Part shown: in pieces, positions 44,863 through 53,373 of the stretch
Layout: each line of letters begins with the position of its first letter
How positions within the stretch are numbered: the stretch's first letter is position 1
Origin: Poindextera sp035294785
Lineage (GTDB): Bacteria; Pseudomonadota; Alphaproteobacteria; Caulobacterales; Caulobacteraceae
Length of the DNA: 64,000 nucleotides
Assembly: GCA_035294785.1 (NCBI GenBank)
Contig: DATGKF010000104.1
Coordinates: forward strand, 29,101 to 93,100
Reading direction: 5' to 3'
Translations under genes and position numbers: made by a program
The notes under the pieces: model-generated
The model's database searches: none
Told to the model about the DNA's origin: nothing
What the model saw: only the letters and a program-made list of their open reading frames with translations

Positions 44863-46281
44863 TTACGGGTGCGCGGCGTCCGTCTTCGGCGTCCCGTTGT
44901 CGTTCGACGGCGCCCCGACGGGCGCATGCGTCGGCAGGATCGAGGCGAGCTTCGGCCGCGGCGTCGGCAGCTTCGGCGTGGCGGCGACCGAGCCGTACTT
45001 CAGGACGTCGAGCGCGCGCGTCAACTGGAAGTCCTTCTTCGGATCGAAGCCCGTCGGCGGCGCCTCGGCCGGCGAGTGCGGCGCGCGGCGAATCTTGCCC
45101 TCGTCGGCGTTCAGCGCGTTCTGGAAGCTGGCTTCCGAGAACTCGAAGGCGTCGTTGGCCACCTGCTGCGCCTGCTCGGCGGTCGCGGCGACCTCGAGGT
45201 CCGGCTCGATGCCGGTCTTCTGGATCGAGCGGCCGGATGGCGTGTAGTAGCGCGCCGTCGTCAGCTTCAGCGCCCCGTCGGCGCCGCCGTGCAGCGGGAT
45301 CACCGTCTGCACCGAGCCCTTGCCGAAGCTGGTCAGCCCGACGATGGCGGCGCGGTGGCGATCCTGCAGCGCGCCGGAGACGATCTCGGCCGCCGAGGCC
45401 GTGCCGGAGTTGATCAGCACCACCATCGGCGCGCCATGCAGGATGTCGCCGCCGGATTGGGCGTAGTAGCGCTCGATGTCCTTCGGATTGCGGCCGCGCT
45501 GCGAGACGACCTCGCCGCCGTCGAGGAACAGGCTGGAGACGCTCACCGCCTGGTCGAGCAGGCCGCCGGGGTTGTTCCTGAGGTCGAGGACCCAGCCCTT
45601 GATGTTCGGGTTCTTGGCCTGCAGCGCCTTGATCGCGGCCACGGCCTCGTCGGTGGTCTTCTCGTCGAACGACGAGATGCGCAGGTAGCCGTCGTCGCCT
45701 TCCATGTGCGCCTTGGCCGACTTGATGTTGATCGACTCGCGCACGAGGCGGACGTCGAACGGATCCTTGCCGGGCCGCACGATGGTCAACGTGATCGGTT
45801 CGCCGACCGTGCCGCGCATCTTCTTCACCGCCTCCGACAGGGGCAGGCCGATGAGGCTCTTGCCGTCGATGGAGGTGATGTAGTCGCCCGACTGCAGGCC
45901 GGCGCGGGACGCCGGGGTGTCGTCGATGGGCGAGATGATCTTGACCGCGCCGTCCTCGCTGGAAACCTCGAGGCCGAGACCGCCGTACTCGCCGCGCGTC
46001 TGGTCTTCCATGTCGGTGTAGTCGTCGGGCGCCAGGTAGCCGGAGTGCGGGTCGAGGGAAGTGACCATGCCGTCGATGGCGGCCTGGATCAGCTTCTTGT
46101 CGTCGACCGGCGTGACGTACTGGTTCTCGACGATGGAGAGCACGTCGCCGAACAGCTCCTCCATGTGATAGGCGTCGCTCTTCGACGACGGGGCCGACGC
46201 GAAGGCCGGATGGTTGATGTAGGCCATCGCCCCCGCGCCGAGCACGAAGGACGAAACCCCGATCAGGAAATACTTGCGCAT
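44863..46281 (-). CDS. ctpA: Carboxy-terminal processing protease, S41 (CtpA)
   Basis: 472 residues. N-terminal signal/anchor (FLIGVSSFVLGAGAMAYINH), PDZ domain (~85-170, GGLGLEVSSEDGAVKIISPI), then the S41 catalytic domain: VLDLRNNPGGLLDQAV, nucleophile Ser in INSGTASAAEIVSGAL, and general-base Lys in SFGKGSVQTVIPL. Periplasmic tail-specific protease, often acting on peptidoglycan hydrolases. A Pro/Ala-rich tail follows ~residue 400. Context with EnvC supports cell-wall remodelling. Confidence 0.95.
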   Translation of the reverse strand: MRKYFLIGVSSFVLGAGAMAYINHPAFASAPSSKSDAYHMEELFGDVLSIVENQYVTPVDDKKLIQAAIDGMVTSLDPHSGYLAPDDYTDMEDQTRGEYGGLGLEVSSEDGAVKIISPIDDTPASRAGLQSGDYITSIDGKSLIGLPLSEAVKKMRGTVGEPITLTIVRPGKDPFDVRLVRESINIKSAKAHMEGDDGYLRISSFDEKTTDEAVAAIKALQAKNPNIKGWVLDLRNNPGGLLDQAVSVSSLFLDGGEVVSQRGRNPKDIERYYAQSGGDILHGAPMVVLINSGTASAAEIVSGALQDRHRAAIVGLTSFGKGSVQTVIPLHGGADGALKLTTARYYTPSGRSIQKTGIEPDLEVAATAEQAQQVANDAFEFSEASFQNALNADEGKIRRAPHSPAEAPPTGFDPKKDFQLTRALDVLKYGSVAATPKLPTPRPKLASILPTHAPVGAPSNDNGTPKTDAAHP

Positions 46282-46355
46282 GCCTCACGCCCTAGGTGTG
46301 TTTTGCGTCAATTCGAAGACCTCTCCATAGGCGCTGGCCCCGCCTTTACAAAGCC

Positions 46356-47489
46356 CTAAGGCGTGCGCGCAGGTGCGGCGCCCAGCCACGGCGCCGGGTC
46401 GATCGGCGCCCCGTTCTTCCGGACCTCGAAATAGAGATGGTCGTCGCCGCCCGCCGGCGCCATGCGACCGATCGGCTCCCCCGCCCGCAAGCCTTGGCCG
46501 CTCTGGGCGGTCGCCGTCTCCAGCCCGGCCAGCACCAGGCGGTAGCCGCCGCCTAGCCTCAGGATCACCACGACGCCCCAGCCGCGAAGCGGGCCGACGA
46601 AATCGACGACGCTGTCGGCCGGCGCGACGACGCTCACCGCGGGCGCCGTCGCCCAGCTCCAGCCTTGCGCGCGCGTTCCCCCCGGCTCCGGCGCGCCGAA
46701 GCGCTGCATCGGGGCGCCGCCGACCGGCGGGGTGAACAGCCTGGCGCGGCCGAGCAGGCCGGCGTGTTCAGGGTCCGGCGGCGCGGGGCCCTTCGCCGTC
46801 GCGGACACGAGCCCGCTGGCGAGACCGGCCAGCGCGTGCTCGCGCGCGGTCAGGGCGGCGAGGTCGGCGTCGGCGTCCTTGGCTTCGGCGCCGGCCTGCT
46901 GTTCGAGGCTCGTCTTCTGGGCGATCAGGGTCTCGATTTCGGCCCGCCGCTGGGCGATGCCGCTCTCGGCGGTGAACAGGTCCTCGCTGGCCAGCACGAC
47001 CTGACGACGGGTCTCGCGCAGGGCGGCGATCTCTGCCTTGAGCGCGTTCGCCCGCGCCTCCAGTTCGGGGGCGATGGCCCGGATCAGGATTTGCGCCCTG
47101 ACCGCGTCCTTCACGTCGCGCGGGTTGACGAAGAGAGCCGGCGGCGGGTCGCGGCGGAAGATGGCCAGCACGGCCAGGAGCCGGGCGATCTGCGCCCGCT
47201 GACCGCCCAGCCGCGCGTTCAGCTCCGCCTCCTCGGCGGTCAGCGCGGCGAGCCTCAGGCGCTTGCCGCTGACCGACGTCTCGCCGGCCGCCTGGGCGCG
47301 GTCGAACTCGGCCAGCTGGGCGTTCAGCCCTGCGATCTCGCTCCGCGCGGCCTCAGCGTCCTGCAACGCCGCGGCGCGATCGCGCTGACGGTCGCGCGCT
47401 TCGGCCTGAATCTCCTTCAGCACCGGCGGCGGGCCGGCGGCGATCAGCGCCAGCATCAGGATTGCGACCAGGCCGACTCGGGCGTGCAT
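46356..47489 (-). CDS. envC: EnvC-like murein hydrolase activator (degenerate M23)
   Basis: 377 residues: signal peptide (GLVAILMLALIAAGPPPV), a long coiled coil (~25-235, Ala/Arg/Glu/Gln-rich) and a C-terminal LytM domain. The zinc ligands of active M23 peptidases are absent or changed: the first His-x3-Asp site is missing, and HLHFE reads HLYFEVR. This matches EnvC-type amidase activators that act as regulators rather than enzymes. Adjacent to ctpA. Confidence 0.85.
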   Translation of the reverse strand: MHARVGLVAILMLALIAAGPPPVLKEIQAEARDRQRDRAAALQDAEAARSEIAGLNAQLAEFDRAQAAGETSVSGKRLRLAALTAEEAELNARLGGQRAQIARLLAVLAIFRRDPPPALFVNPRDVKDAVRAQILIRAIAPELEARANALKAEIAALRETRRQVVLASEDLFTAESGIAQRRAEIETLIAQKTSLEQQAGAEAKDADADLAALTAREHALAGLASGLVSATAKGPAPPDPEHAGLLGRARLFTPPVGGAPMQRFGAPEPGGTRAQGWSWATAPAVSVVAPADSVVDFVGPLRGWGVVVILRLGGGYRLVLAGLETATAQSGQGLRAGEPIGRMAPAGGDDHLYFEVRKNGAPIDPAPWLGAAPARTP

Positions 47490-47510
47490 GAGGCGGAAGG
47501 CTAGCGCGCT

Positions 47511-47975
47511 TCAGTCGCGATGATAGGGCTGGCCCGCGAGGATGCTCACGGCCCGGTAGATCTGCTCGGCCAGCATCAGCCGCGCTAGCGCGTGCGGCCA
47601 GGTCTGCTGGCCGAAGGCGACGCGCTCGCGGGCGGTGCGCAGGACGTTTGCGTCCAGCCCGTCGGCGCCGCCGATGACGAAGGCGAGCCTGGCCACGCCC
47701 TGGTCGCGCAGCGCGCCCAGCTTCTCCGCCAGCTCGCGCGAGGTGAAGCCCTTGCCGTGTTCGTCGCAGGCGATGATGTGGGCGTCGCCGAGCTTGGCCA
47801 GCAGCGCCTCGCCTTCGGCCGCCTTGCCGGGCTTGCGCGCGTCGACCTCGACGACGTCGACCGGCCCCAGCCCCAGCGAACGCCCGACGCCCGAGGCGCG
47901 CTCCGCGTAGGCCAGCGCCAAGGCCTGCTCGGCCGTCCGGCCCAGCCGGCCGACGGCGACGAGGGCGATCTTCAA
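47511..47975 (-). CDS. rlmH: 23S rRNA pseudouridine-1915 N3-methyltransferase
   Basis: 154 residues, SPOUT fold. KIALVAVGRLGRTAEQAL, VDVVEVDARKPGKAAEGEAL, HIIACDEHGKGFTSRELAEK, AFVIGGADGLDANVL (knot, SAM binding) and the C-terminal LARLMLAEQIYRAVSILAGQ-PYHRD. It methylates pseudouridine 1915 of helix 69. Ten nt after rsfS, the usual gene pair. Confidence 0.96.
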   Translation of the reverse strand: MKIALVAVGRLGRTAEQALALAYAERASGVGRSLGLGPVDVVEVDARKPGKAAEGEALLAKLGDAHIIACDEHGKGFTSRELAEKLGALRDQGVARLAFVIGGADGLDANVLRTARERVAFGQQTWPHALARLMLAEQIYRAVSILAGQPYHRD

Positions 47976-47985
47976 GGCGGCGAAC

Positions 47986-48414
47986 TCAGTTGGCGGCGAC
48001 GCGCCGGGGCGGTGCGACCGACCAGATCTTTTCCAGATTGTAGAAGGCGCGAACCTCGGGGCGGAACAGGTGCACGATCATGTCGCCGGCGTCGATCAGC
48101 ACCCAGTCGCAGTGCGGCAGGCCCTCGACTCGGGCGCGGCCGAGGCCCGCTTCCTTCAGCGCCCGCAGCAGATGATCGGCGATGGCGCCGACGTGCCGGT
48201 GCGAGCGCCCGGACGCCACGATCATGGCGTCGGCCACCGAACTCTTTTCCTTCAGATCGATAAAGACGACGTCCTGGGCCTTGTCGTCTTCCAGACGCGC
48301 CAGGATGAGGTCGCTCAGACTGCCTTGGAACGCGGCACTAAGGGGGTCGGCGGGGGAGGGGTCGAGCGCGAGGCTCCGGCCCTCCGGTGCGCTAGGCGCG
48401 GCGGCGCGATTCAG
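47986..48414 (-). CDS. rsfS: Ribosomal silencing factor RsfS, apparent CTG start
   Basis: The conserved RsfS domain begins LILARLEDDKAQDVVFIDLK, continues KSSVADAMIVASGRSHRHVG, then GLPHCDWVLIDAGDMIVHLF and ends FYNLEKIWSV. No ATG, GTG or TTG lies upstream of that domain between the in-frame stop at 48454 and GTG 48237, which would cut off its first strands. CTG 48414 has AGAGGAG seven nt upstream, so I assign it as the start: 142 residues, normal for the family with an N-terminal extension. Binds L14 (uL14) to block subunit joining in starvation. Confidence 0.85.
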   Translation of the reverse strand: MNRAAAPSAPEGRSLALDPSPADPLSAAFQGSLSDLILARLEDDKAQDVVFIDLKEKSSVADAMIVASGRSHRHVGAIADHLLRALKEAGLGRARVEGLPHCDWVLIDAGDMIVHLFRPEVRAFYNLEKIWSVAPPRRVAAN

Positions 48415-48456
48415 CGGGGTGCTCCTCTGTGGCCCAATGTCGCAAGCGGCAGCCTA

Positions 48457-49107
48457 TCACGCCTTGGCCGGCCGGTCAGGCGCCTTCCCATCCGCGCTGG
48501 CCCTGACGCGGGCGCGAATCTCCGTCGATGACGCAAAATTGAGCGGCGCGACCAGGTAGACCCAGGCGGGCGGGCGGGCGAGCGCCAGCCGCCGCGCCTC
48601 GCTGGATGGACGCCGCGCGGAGGCGAAGCGGCGCGCCGCCGGCGCCATCCGCCCGCGCATCTCCCAGCCTGGCCGCGCGATGACGCACACGGGGACCAGG
48701 CGCATGATCTCCCGCCAGCCGCGCCAGCGGTGGAAGCCGGCCAGGTTGTCGGCGCCCATCAGCCAGACGAACCGCACCGCCGGATAGCGAGCGCGCAGCA
48801 CGCGGATCAGGTCGACCGTGTAGCGAAGGCCAAGCCGCGACTCGACGTCGGAGACCACCATCCGCCCGCCGCCGGCGAAGCGGCGCGCGCCGGCCATGCG
48901 CTCGGCCAGCGCCGCGGCGCCCTCGTGCTTCAGCGGATTTTGCGGCGACACCAGCCAGACGACCCGGTCCAGGCCGAGCCGCGCCAGCGCCGTCCGCGCC
49001 ACGTGCGCGTGGCCTTCGTGCGCGGGATTGAACGAGCCGCCGAGGAGGCCGACCCGCATGCCGGGGCTCAGGCCGAAGCCGGAGCGGAGCAGGGCGCGGC
49101 GCTTCAC
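48457..49107 (-). CDS. nadD: Nicotinate-nucleotide adenylyltransferase
   Basis: 216 residues from GTG 49107, overlapping the proA stop (GTGA). Nucleotidyltransferase motif GLLGGSFNPAHEGHAHVA, VWLVSPQNPLK, FVWLMGADNLAGFHRWRGW (ISTxxR-equivalent region at the end reads FASSTEIRARV). Adenylates nicotinate mononucleotide in NAD synthesis. A 16-residue basic N-terminal extension precedes the motif; an in-frame ATG at 49059 would give the minimal enzyme. Confidence 0.95.
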   Translation of the reverse strand: MKRRALLRSGFGLSPGMRVGLLGGSFNPAHEGHAHVARTALARLGLDRVVWLVSPQNPLKHEGAAALAERMAGARRFAGGGRMVVSDVESRLGLRYTVDLIRVLRARYPAVRFVWLMGADNLAGFHRWRGWREIMRLVPVCVIARPGWEMRGRMAPAARRFASARRPSSEARRLALARPPAWVYLVAPLNFASSTEIRARVRASADGKAPDRPAKA

Positions 49108-50408
49108 GCCCGGGTCTGGCCGGCGCCCCTGACCAGGTATTTGAAGGTCGTGAGCTGTTCGGCGCCGACCGGGCCGCGCGCGTGCAGCTTGTCGGTCGCG
49201 ACGCCGATCTCGGCCCCGAAGCCGAACTCGCCGCCGTCCGAGAACTGCGGCGAGGCGTTGACCACCACCACCGCCGAATCCACGCCGCGGGTGAAGGCGT
49301 CCAGCACGGCCGCATCCTCGCCCACCACCGCGTCGGTGTGGCCGGAGCCATAGCGGCGGATGTGGGCGATCGCGCCGGCGACGCCATCGACGATGGCCAC
49401 CGAAAGGATGGCGGCCAAGTATTCCGTGACCCAGTCCTCTTCGCTCGCGGGCGCCATCGCCGGAACGATGGCGCGGGCGGCGGCGTCGCCGCGCAATTCG
49501 CAGCCGGCCTCGAGCAGCGCCTTGGCGATCGGCGGCAGCAGGCGTTCGGCGGCGGCGCGGTCGACGAGCAGGGTCTCGGTCGTCTGGCAGACCGTCACCC
49601 GCCGCATCTTGCCGTTCAGCACGATGGGCGTCGCCTTGGCCAGGTCGGCCGAGGCGTCGACGTAGATGTGGCAAAGACCCTCGTTGTGGCCCAGGACCGG
49701 CGCGCGCGCCTCGGCCTTGACCCGGTCGACGAGGCCCTTGCCGCCGCGTGGGACGATCAGGTCGATGGCGCCGTTCAGGCCCGAGAGTATCGCGCCCACC
49801 GCCGCGCGGTCGGCGACCGGCACGATCTGCACGCACGACGCCGGCAGGCCGGCCGCGGCCAGCCCGTCCTCCAGCGCCGAATGGATGGCGAGCGCCGAGC
49901 GCAGGCACTCCGACCCCGTGCGCAGGATGGCGGCGTTGCCCGAGCGCACGCACAGCGAGGCGGCGTCGGCGGTCACATTCGGGCGGCTCTCGTAGATCAT
50001 CGCGATGACGCCGATCGGCGTGCGCACGCGCGCGATGTGGACCCCGTTCGGCCGCGTCCACTCGGCGATCACGGTGTCCAGCGGATCGGGTATCGCGGCG
50101 ACTTCGTCGAGCGCGCGGGCGATGCCTTCGAGCCGCCCCGGATCCAGCGCCAGCCGATCCAGCATCGCCGCCGGCAGGCCCGCTTGGCGACCGGCGGCGC
50201 AGTCTTCCGCATTCGCGGCCAGGATCGCGTCGGCGCGCGAGCGAACGGCCGCCGCCATGCCGCGGATCGCGGCCGTCCGCGTTTCCGCGCTCGCCAGCCT
50301 CAACGCCTCGGCGCCGGCGCGGGCGTTCACGCCCATCTCGGCCATCAGCGCATCGATGTTCAGGGCCGCATCGTCCATGGCCGCGATTTCGCGACTATGC
50401 GCCGACAT
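49104..50408 (-). CDS. proA: Gamma-glutamyl phosphate reductase
   Basis: 434 residues from ATG 50408, chosen for its GGAGG seven nt upstream over internal ATG 50378. Aldehyde-dehydrogenase fold: PIGVIAMIYESRPNVTADAA, GNAAILRTGSECLRSA, catalytic Cys in RRVTVCQTTETLLVDRA, and C-terminal FGAEIGVATDKLHARGPVG. Second step of proline synthesis; proB is 1.8 kb away on the same strand. Confidence 0.96.
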   Translation of the reverse strand: MSAHSREIAAMDDAALNIDALMAEMGVNARAGAEALRLASAETRTAAIRGMAAAVRSRADAILAANAEDCAAGRQAGLPAAMLDRLALDPGRLEGIARALDEVAAIPDPLDTVIAEWTRPNGVHIARVRTPIGVIAMIYESRPNVTADAASLCVRSGNAAILRTGSECLRSALAIHSALEDGLAAAGLPASCVQIVPVADRAAVGAILSGLNGAIDLIVPRGGKGLVDRVKAEARAPVLGHNEGLCHIYVDASADLAKATPIVLNGKMRRVTVCQTTETLLVDRAAAERLLPPIAKALLEAGCELRGDAAARAIVPAMAPASEEDWVTEYLAAILSVAIVDGVAGAIAHIRRYGSGHTDAVVGEDAAVLDAFTRGVDSAVVVVNASPQFSDGGEFGFGAEIGVATDKLHARGPVGAEQLTTFKYLVRGAGQTRA

Positions 50409-50467
50409 TGCAAGTCCTCCAGGTCCACCGGCTTCCCTTCGCGGCGGACTGGCGCTACCCATTTCGC

Positions 50468-52249
50468 ATGGGGAAGGGTCGGGTTCTGCTATCGATCGTT
50501 GCAAGTCTGGCCGTCGCGTTGTCCGCGCGCGCGGAGGCCGCCTGTCAGCTGCAGACCATCGCCGAATTTCCGGTGACGATGGAACGATTGCGGCCGATGG
50601 TCTCGGTGAAGATCAACGGGCAGGACGCCCGCTTCTTCATCGACAGCGGCGCCTTCTTCTCCACCATCACCGCCAACGGTGCGGCCAAGCTCGGGCTCAA
50701 GCTCGGCCCCGCGCCATTCGGCATGTACGTCATCGGCGCCGGCAAGGGCGAAGCCCAGGTGCAGGTCGCCACGGCCAAGGACGTCTTCCTGGCGAACCAG
50801 CTGGTCCACAATATTGACTTCCTGGTGGTCGACGGCGGCTTGGGCGGCGAGGAGGGCGGCGTCATCGGCCAGAACGTTCTGCACAACGCGGATGTCGAAT
50901 ATGACCTCGCCGACGGCGTGGTGCGCCTGTTCCGCCCCAACGGCTGCGGCTACGCACCGCTGGCCTACTGGGCGACGGACACGACCTATACGGACATCCC
51001 CATCGAGGCCGGCGATCTGCGCAGCCCGCATACGCGCGGGGAAGTCAGCGTCAACGGCGAGCGCGTGCGGGCGCTGTTCGACACCGGTTCGCCCCGCTCC
51101 ATTCTCTCGACAGCCGCGGCGGCGCGCGCTGGCGTGAAGGCGGGCATGCCTGGCGTGGAGGCGTTGGGCGTCAGCTCCGGCATCGCTGCGCGCAGTTATT
51201 TCCGCGTTTGGCGCGGGACGTTCGCCAGCTTCAAGATCGGCGGCGAAGAGGTGCGCAACACGCCGCTCGACTTCGGCGATATCGGCGACAACCAGGACGA
51301 GGACATGCTGATCGGCGCCGACTTCTTCCTGTCGCACCGCATCCTCGTCTCCAACAGCCAGCACCGGATGTACTTCACCTACAACGGCGGTCCGGTGTTC
51401 AACATCGACAGGCCGCTGCCGCCCGTCGCCAGCGCGTCGGCGCCGATCGGGGCCGCGCCCACCGCCGACGCGGGCAGTCCGAAGACGGCGGACGACTTCG
51501 CCCGCCGCGCGGCCGCATCGATGTCGATGCGCGCTTACCCCGCCGCGATCGCCGACTGGACGCAGGCCCTCAAGCTGGCGCCGAGCGACGGCCATTACAC
51601 GCTCGAGCGGGCCCGCGCGGAGCTAGCGAACCGCCAGCCGCTGCTCGCGCTCGCCGACGTCGACGAGACGCTGACGCTGAAGCCAGGCGACATCGACGCC
51701 TATCTGACCCGAGCCGACCTCGCCATCGCGATGCACGACCCCGGGCAGGCGGCGGCCGCGTTGAAAACCGCGGATGGCCTCGCGGAAAAGGCGCCGGACG
51801 CCTTCTACGACATCGCCTTTGCTCACGAGCGCGTCGGCGGCGACGTCGCCGCCATCGCCGATCTCAGTCGCTGGCTGGACGCCCATCCGGTCGACGATCG
51901 CCGCGCCGAAGCGCTGAACACGCGCTGCTGGCTGCGCGCGCTGACCAACGTCGATCTCGACAAGGCGCTCGCCGACTGCGAGGGCGCGCTGAAACTGGCG
52001 CCCGGCGATCCCGCCTATCTCGACAGCCGCGGTCTTGCGCACCTTCGCCGCGGCGAGCTTGACGCGGCGGTCGCCGACTATCGGGCGGCGCTCAAGGTGC
52101 GCCCGGACACCGCTTGGTCGCTATACGGCAAGGGCCTGGCCGAATTGAGGAAGGGCCAGGATGCGCAAGGTCACGCCGACCTTCAGACGGCGCTGACAAT
52201 CGACCCCACGCTGGCTGACCGGGCGAAAACCTACGGTCTGACGCCCTAG
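50468..52249 (+). CDS. Secreted retropepsin-like aspartyl protease with TPR repeats
   Basis: 593 residues from ATG 50468. Signal peptide (GRVLLSIVASLAVALSARAE-AAC, a possible lipobox-like Cys). Two aspartyl-protease half-domains, each with its own Asp motif: FFIDSGAFFSTI (Asp59) and ALFDTGSPRSIL (near Asp205), with hydrophobic GGVIGQNVL and MLIGADFFL partners. From ~residue 345 to the end come TPR repeats (AYPAAIADWTQALKLAPSDG, ALADCEGALKLAPGDPAYLD, GELDAAVADYRAALKVRPDT). The combination suggests a periplasmic protease on a protein-binding scaffold. Divergent from proA; stop interlocks with proB stop at CTAG. Confidence 0.82.
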   Translation: MGKGRVLLSIVASLAVALSARAEAACQLQTIAEFPVTMERLRPMVSVKINGQDARFFIDSGAFFSTITANGAAKLGLKLGPAPFGMYVIGAGKGEAQVQVATAKDVFLANQLVHNIDFLVVDGGLGGEEGGVIGQNVLHNADVEYDLADGVVRLFRPNGCGYAPLAYWATDTTYTDIPIEAGDLRSPHTRGEVSVNGERVRALFDTGSPRSILSTAAAARAGVKAGMPGVEALGVSSGIAARSYFRVWRGTFASFKIGGEEVRNTPLDFGDIGDNQDEDMLIGADFFLSHRILVSNSQHRMYFTYNGGPVFNIDRPLPPVASASAPIGAAPTADAGSPKTADDFARRAAASMSMRAYPAAIADWTQALKLAPSDGHYTLERARAELANRQPLLALADVDETLTLKPGDIDAYLTRADLAIAMHDPGQAAAALKTADGLAEKAPDAFYDIAFAHERVGGDVAAIADLSRWLDAHPVDDRRAEALNTRCWLRALTNVDLDKALADCEGALKLAPGDPAYLDSRGLAHLRRGELDAAVADYRAALKVRPDTAWSLYGKGLAELRKGQDAQGHADLQTALTIDPTLADRAKTYGLTP

Positions 52250-53373
52250 AGCGAGCGCCCGCTCAGCGCCAGGTCGTCCGCGTGGATGAGGGTGGCGCCG
52301 GCGGTGTAGCCGAGGCGGGCTTCGATGTCGGCGGAACGGGCGCCCATGATCTGTTCGGCTTCGGCGGCGTCGTAGCGGCTGAGGCCGCGGGCGATCTCGC
52401 GGCCGGCCTCGTCGCGCACCACCACCGCGTCGCCCTTTTCGAACCGGCCCTCGACGCCCTTGACGCCGGCCGGCAGCAGCGACTTGCCGGCCGCCAGCGC
52501 TTTGGCCGCGCCGGCGTCGACGGTGAGCGCGCCCTGCGGTTTCAGCGTGCCGGCGATCCAGGCCTTGTAGGCGGCGGCGGGCGTTGTCGCCGGCTCGATC
52601 AGCGTCGTGCGCTGACCGGCCTCGACGGCGGCCAGGGGGTGCGGCTGGGCGCCGAGCGCGATCAGCGTCGCGCAGCCGGCGTGGGCGGCGATGCGCGCGG
52701 CGGCGAGCTTGGTCGCCATCCCGCCCGAGCCGACCCCGGCCTTTTCGTTCACGCCGCCGGCCATGGCTTCGATCGCCGGTGTGAGTTGGCGCACCACAGG
52801 CAGGTGTTCGGCGCCCGCATCGCGCCTGGGGTCGGCGGTGTAGAGGCCATCGATGTCGGAAAGCAGCACCAGCAAGTCCGCGCCCACCATCTGCGCAACG
52901 CGGGCGGCCAGCCGGTCGTTGTCGCCGTACCGGATCTCCTCCGTGGCCACGGTGTCGTTCTCGTTGATCACCGGCGCCACGCCCAGCGCCAGCAGCCGCT
53001 CCAACGTGGCGCGGGCGTTCAGCCAGCGGCGGCGCTTTTCGGTGTCGTCGGGGCTGAGCAGCACCTGAGCGGCGGTCATGCCGACCGGCGCCAGCGCCTC
53101 CTCCCAGGCATGCATCAGCAGCGACTGGCCGGTCGCCGCGGCGGCCTGCTTCGACGGCAGGTCGAGGCGCGCGGCGCTGAGGCCGAGCCGGCGCCGCCCG
53201 AGCGCGATCGCGCCGGACGAGACGATCAGGAGCTGCTGGCCGCGGTCGCGCAGGCGGCCGAGATCGGCGGCGAAGGCGGCCAGCCAGACGCGATCGACGG
53301 CGCCGGCCTCGTCGACCAAAAGCGCCGAGCCGACCTTGATCACCAGCCGCTGGGCCCTGGAGAGGGCGGTCAT
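52246..53373 (-). CDS. proB: Glutamate 5-kinase
   Basis: 375 residues from ATG 53373 (overlaps the obgE stop by ATGA). Amino-acid kinase domain: RLVIKVGSALLVDEAGAVDR, LIVSSGAIALGRRRLGL, NENDTVATEEIRYGDNDRLA, LLSDIDGLYTADPR, GSGGMATKLAAARIA; C-terminal PUA domain from ~280 (GALTVDAGAAKALAAGKSLL, RGLSRYDAAEAEQIMG). First step of proline synthesis, feedback-inhibited by proline. Confidence 0.96.
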   Translation of the reverse strand: MTALSRAQRLVIKVGSALLVDEAGAVDRVWLAAFAADLGRLRDRGQQLLIVSSGAIALGRRRLGLSAARLDLPSKQAAAATGQSLLMHAWEEALAPVGMTAAQVLLSPDDTEKRRRWLNARATLERLLALGVAPVINENDTVATEEIRYGDNDRLAARVAQMVGADLLVLLSDIDGLYTADPRRDAGAEHLPVVRQLTPAIEAMAGGVNEKAGVGSGGMATKLAAARIAAHAGCATLIALGAQPHPLAAVEAGQRTTLIEPATTPAAAYKAWIAGTLKPQGALTVDAGAAKALAAGKSLLPAGVKGVEGRFEKGDAVVVRDEAGREIARGLSRYDAAEAEQIMGARSADIEARLGYTAGATLIHADDLALSGRSL

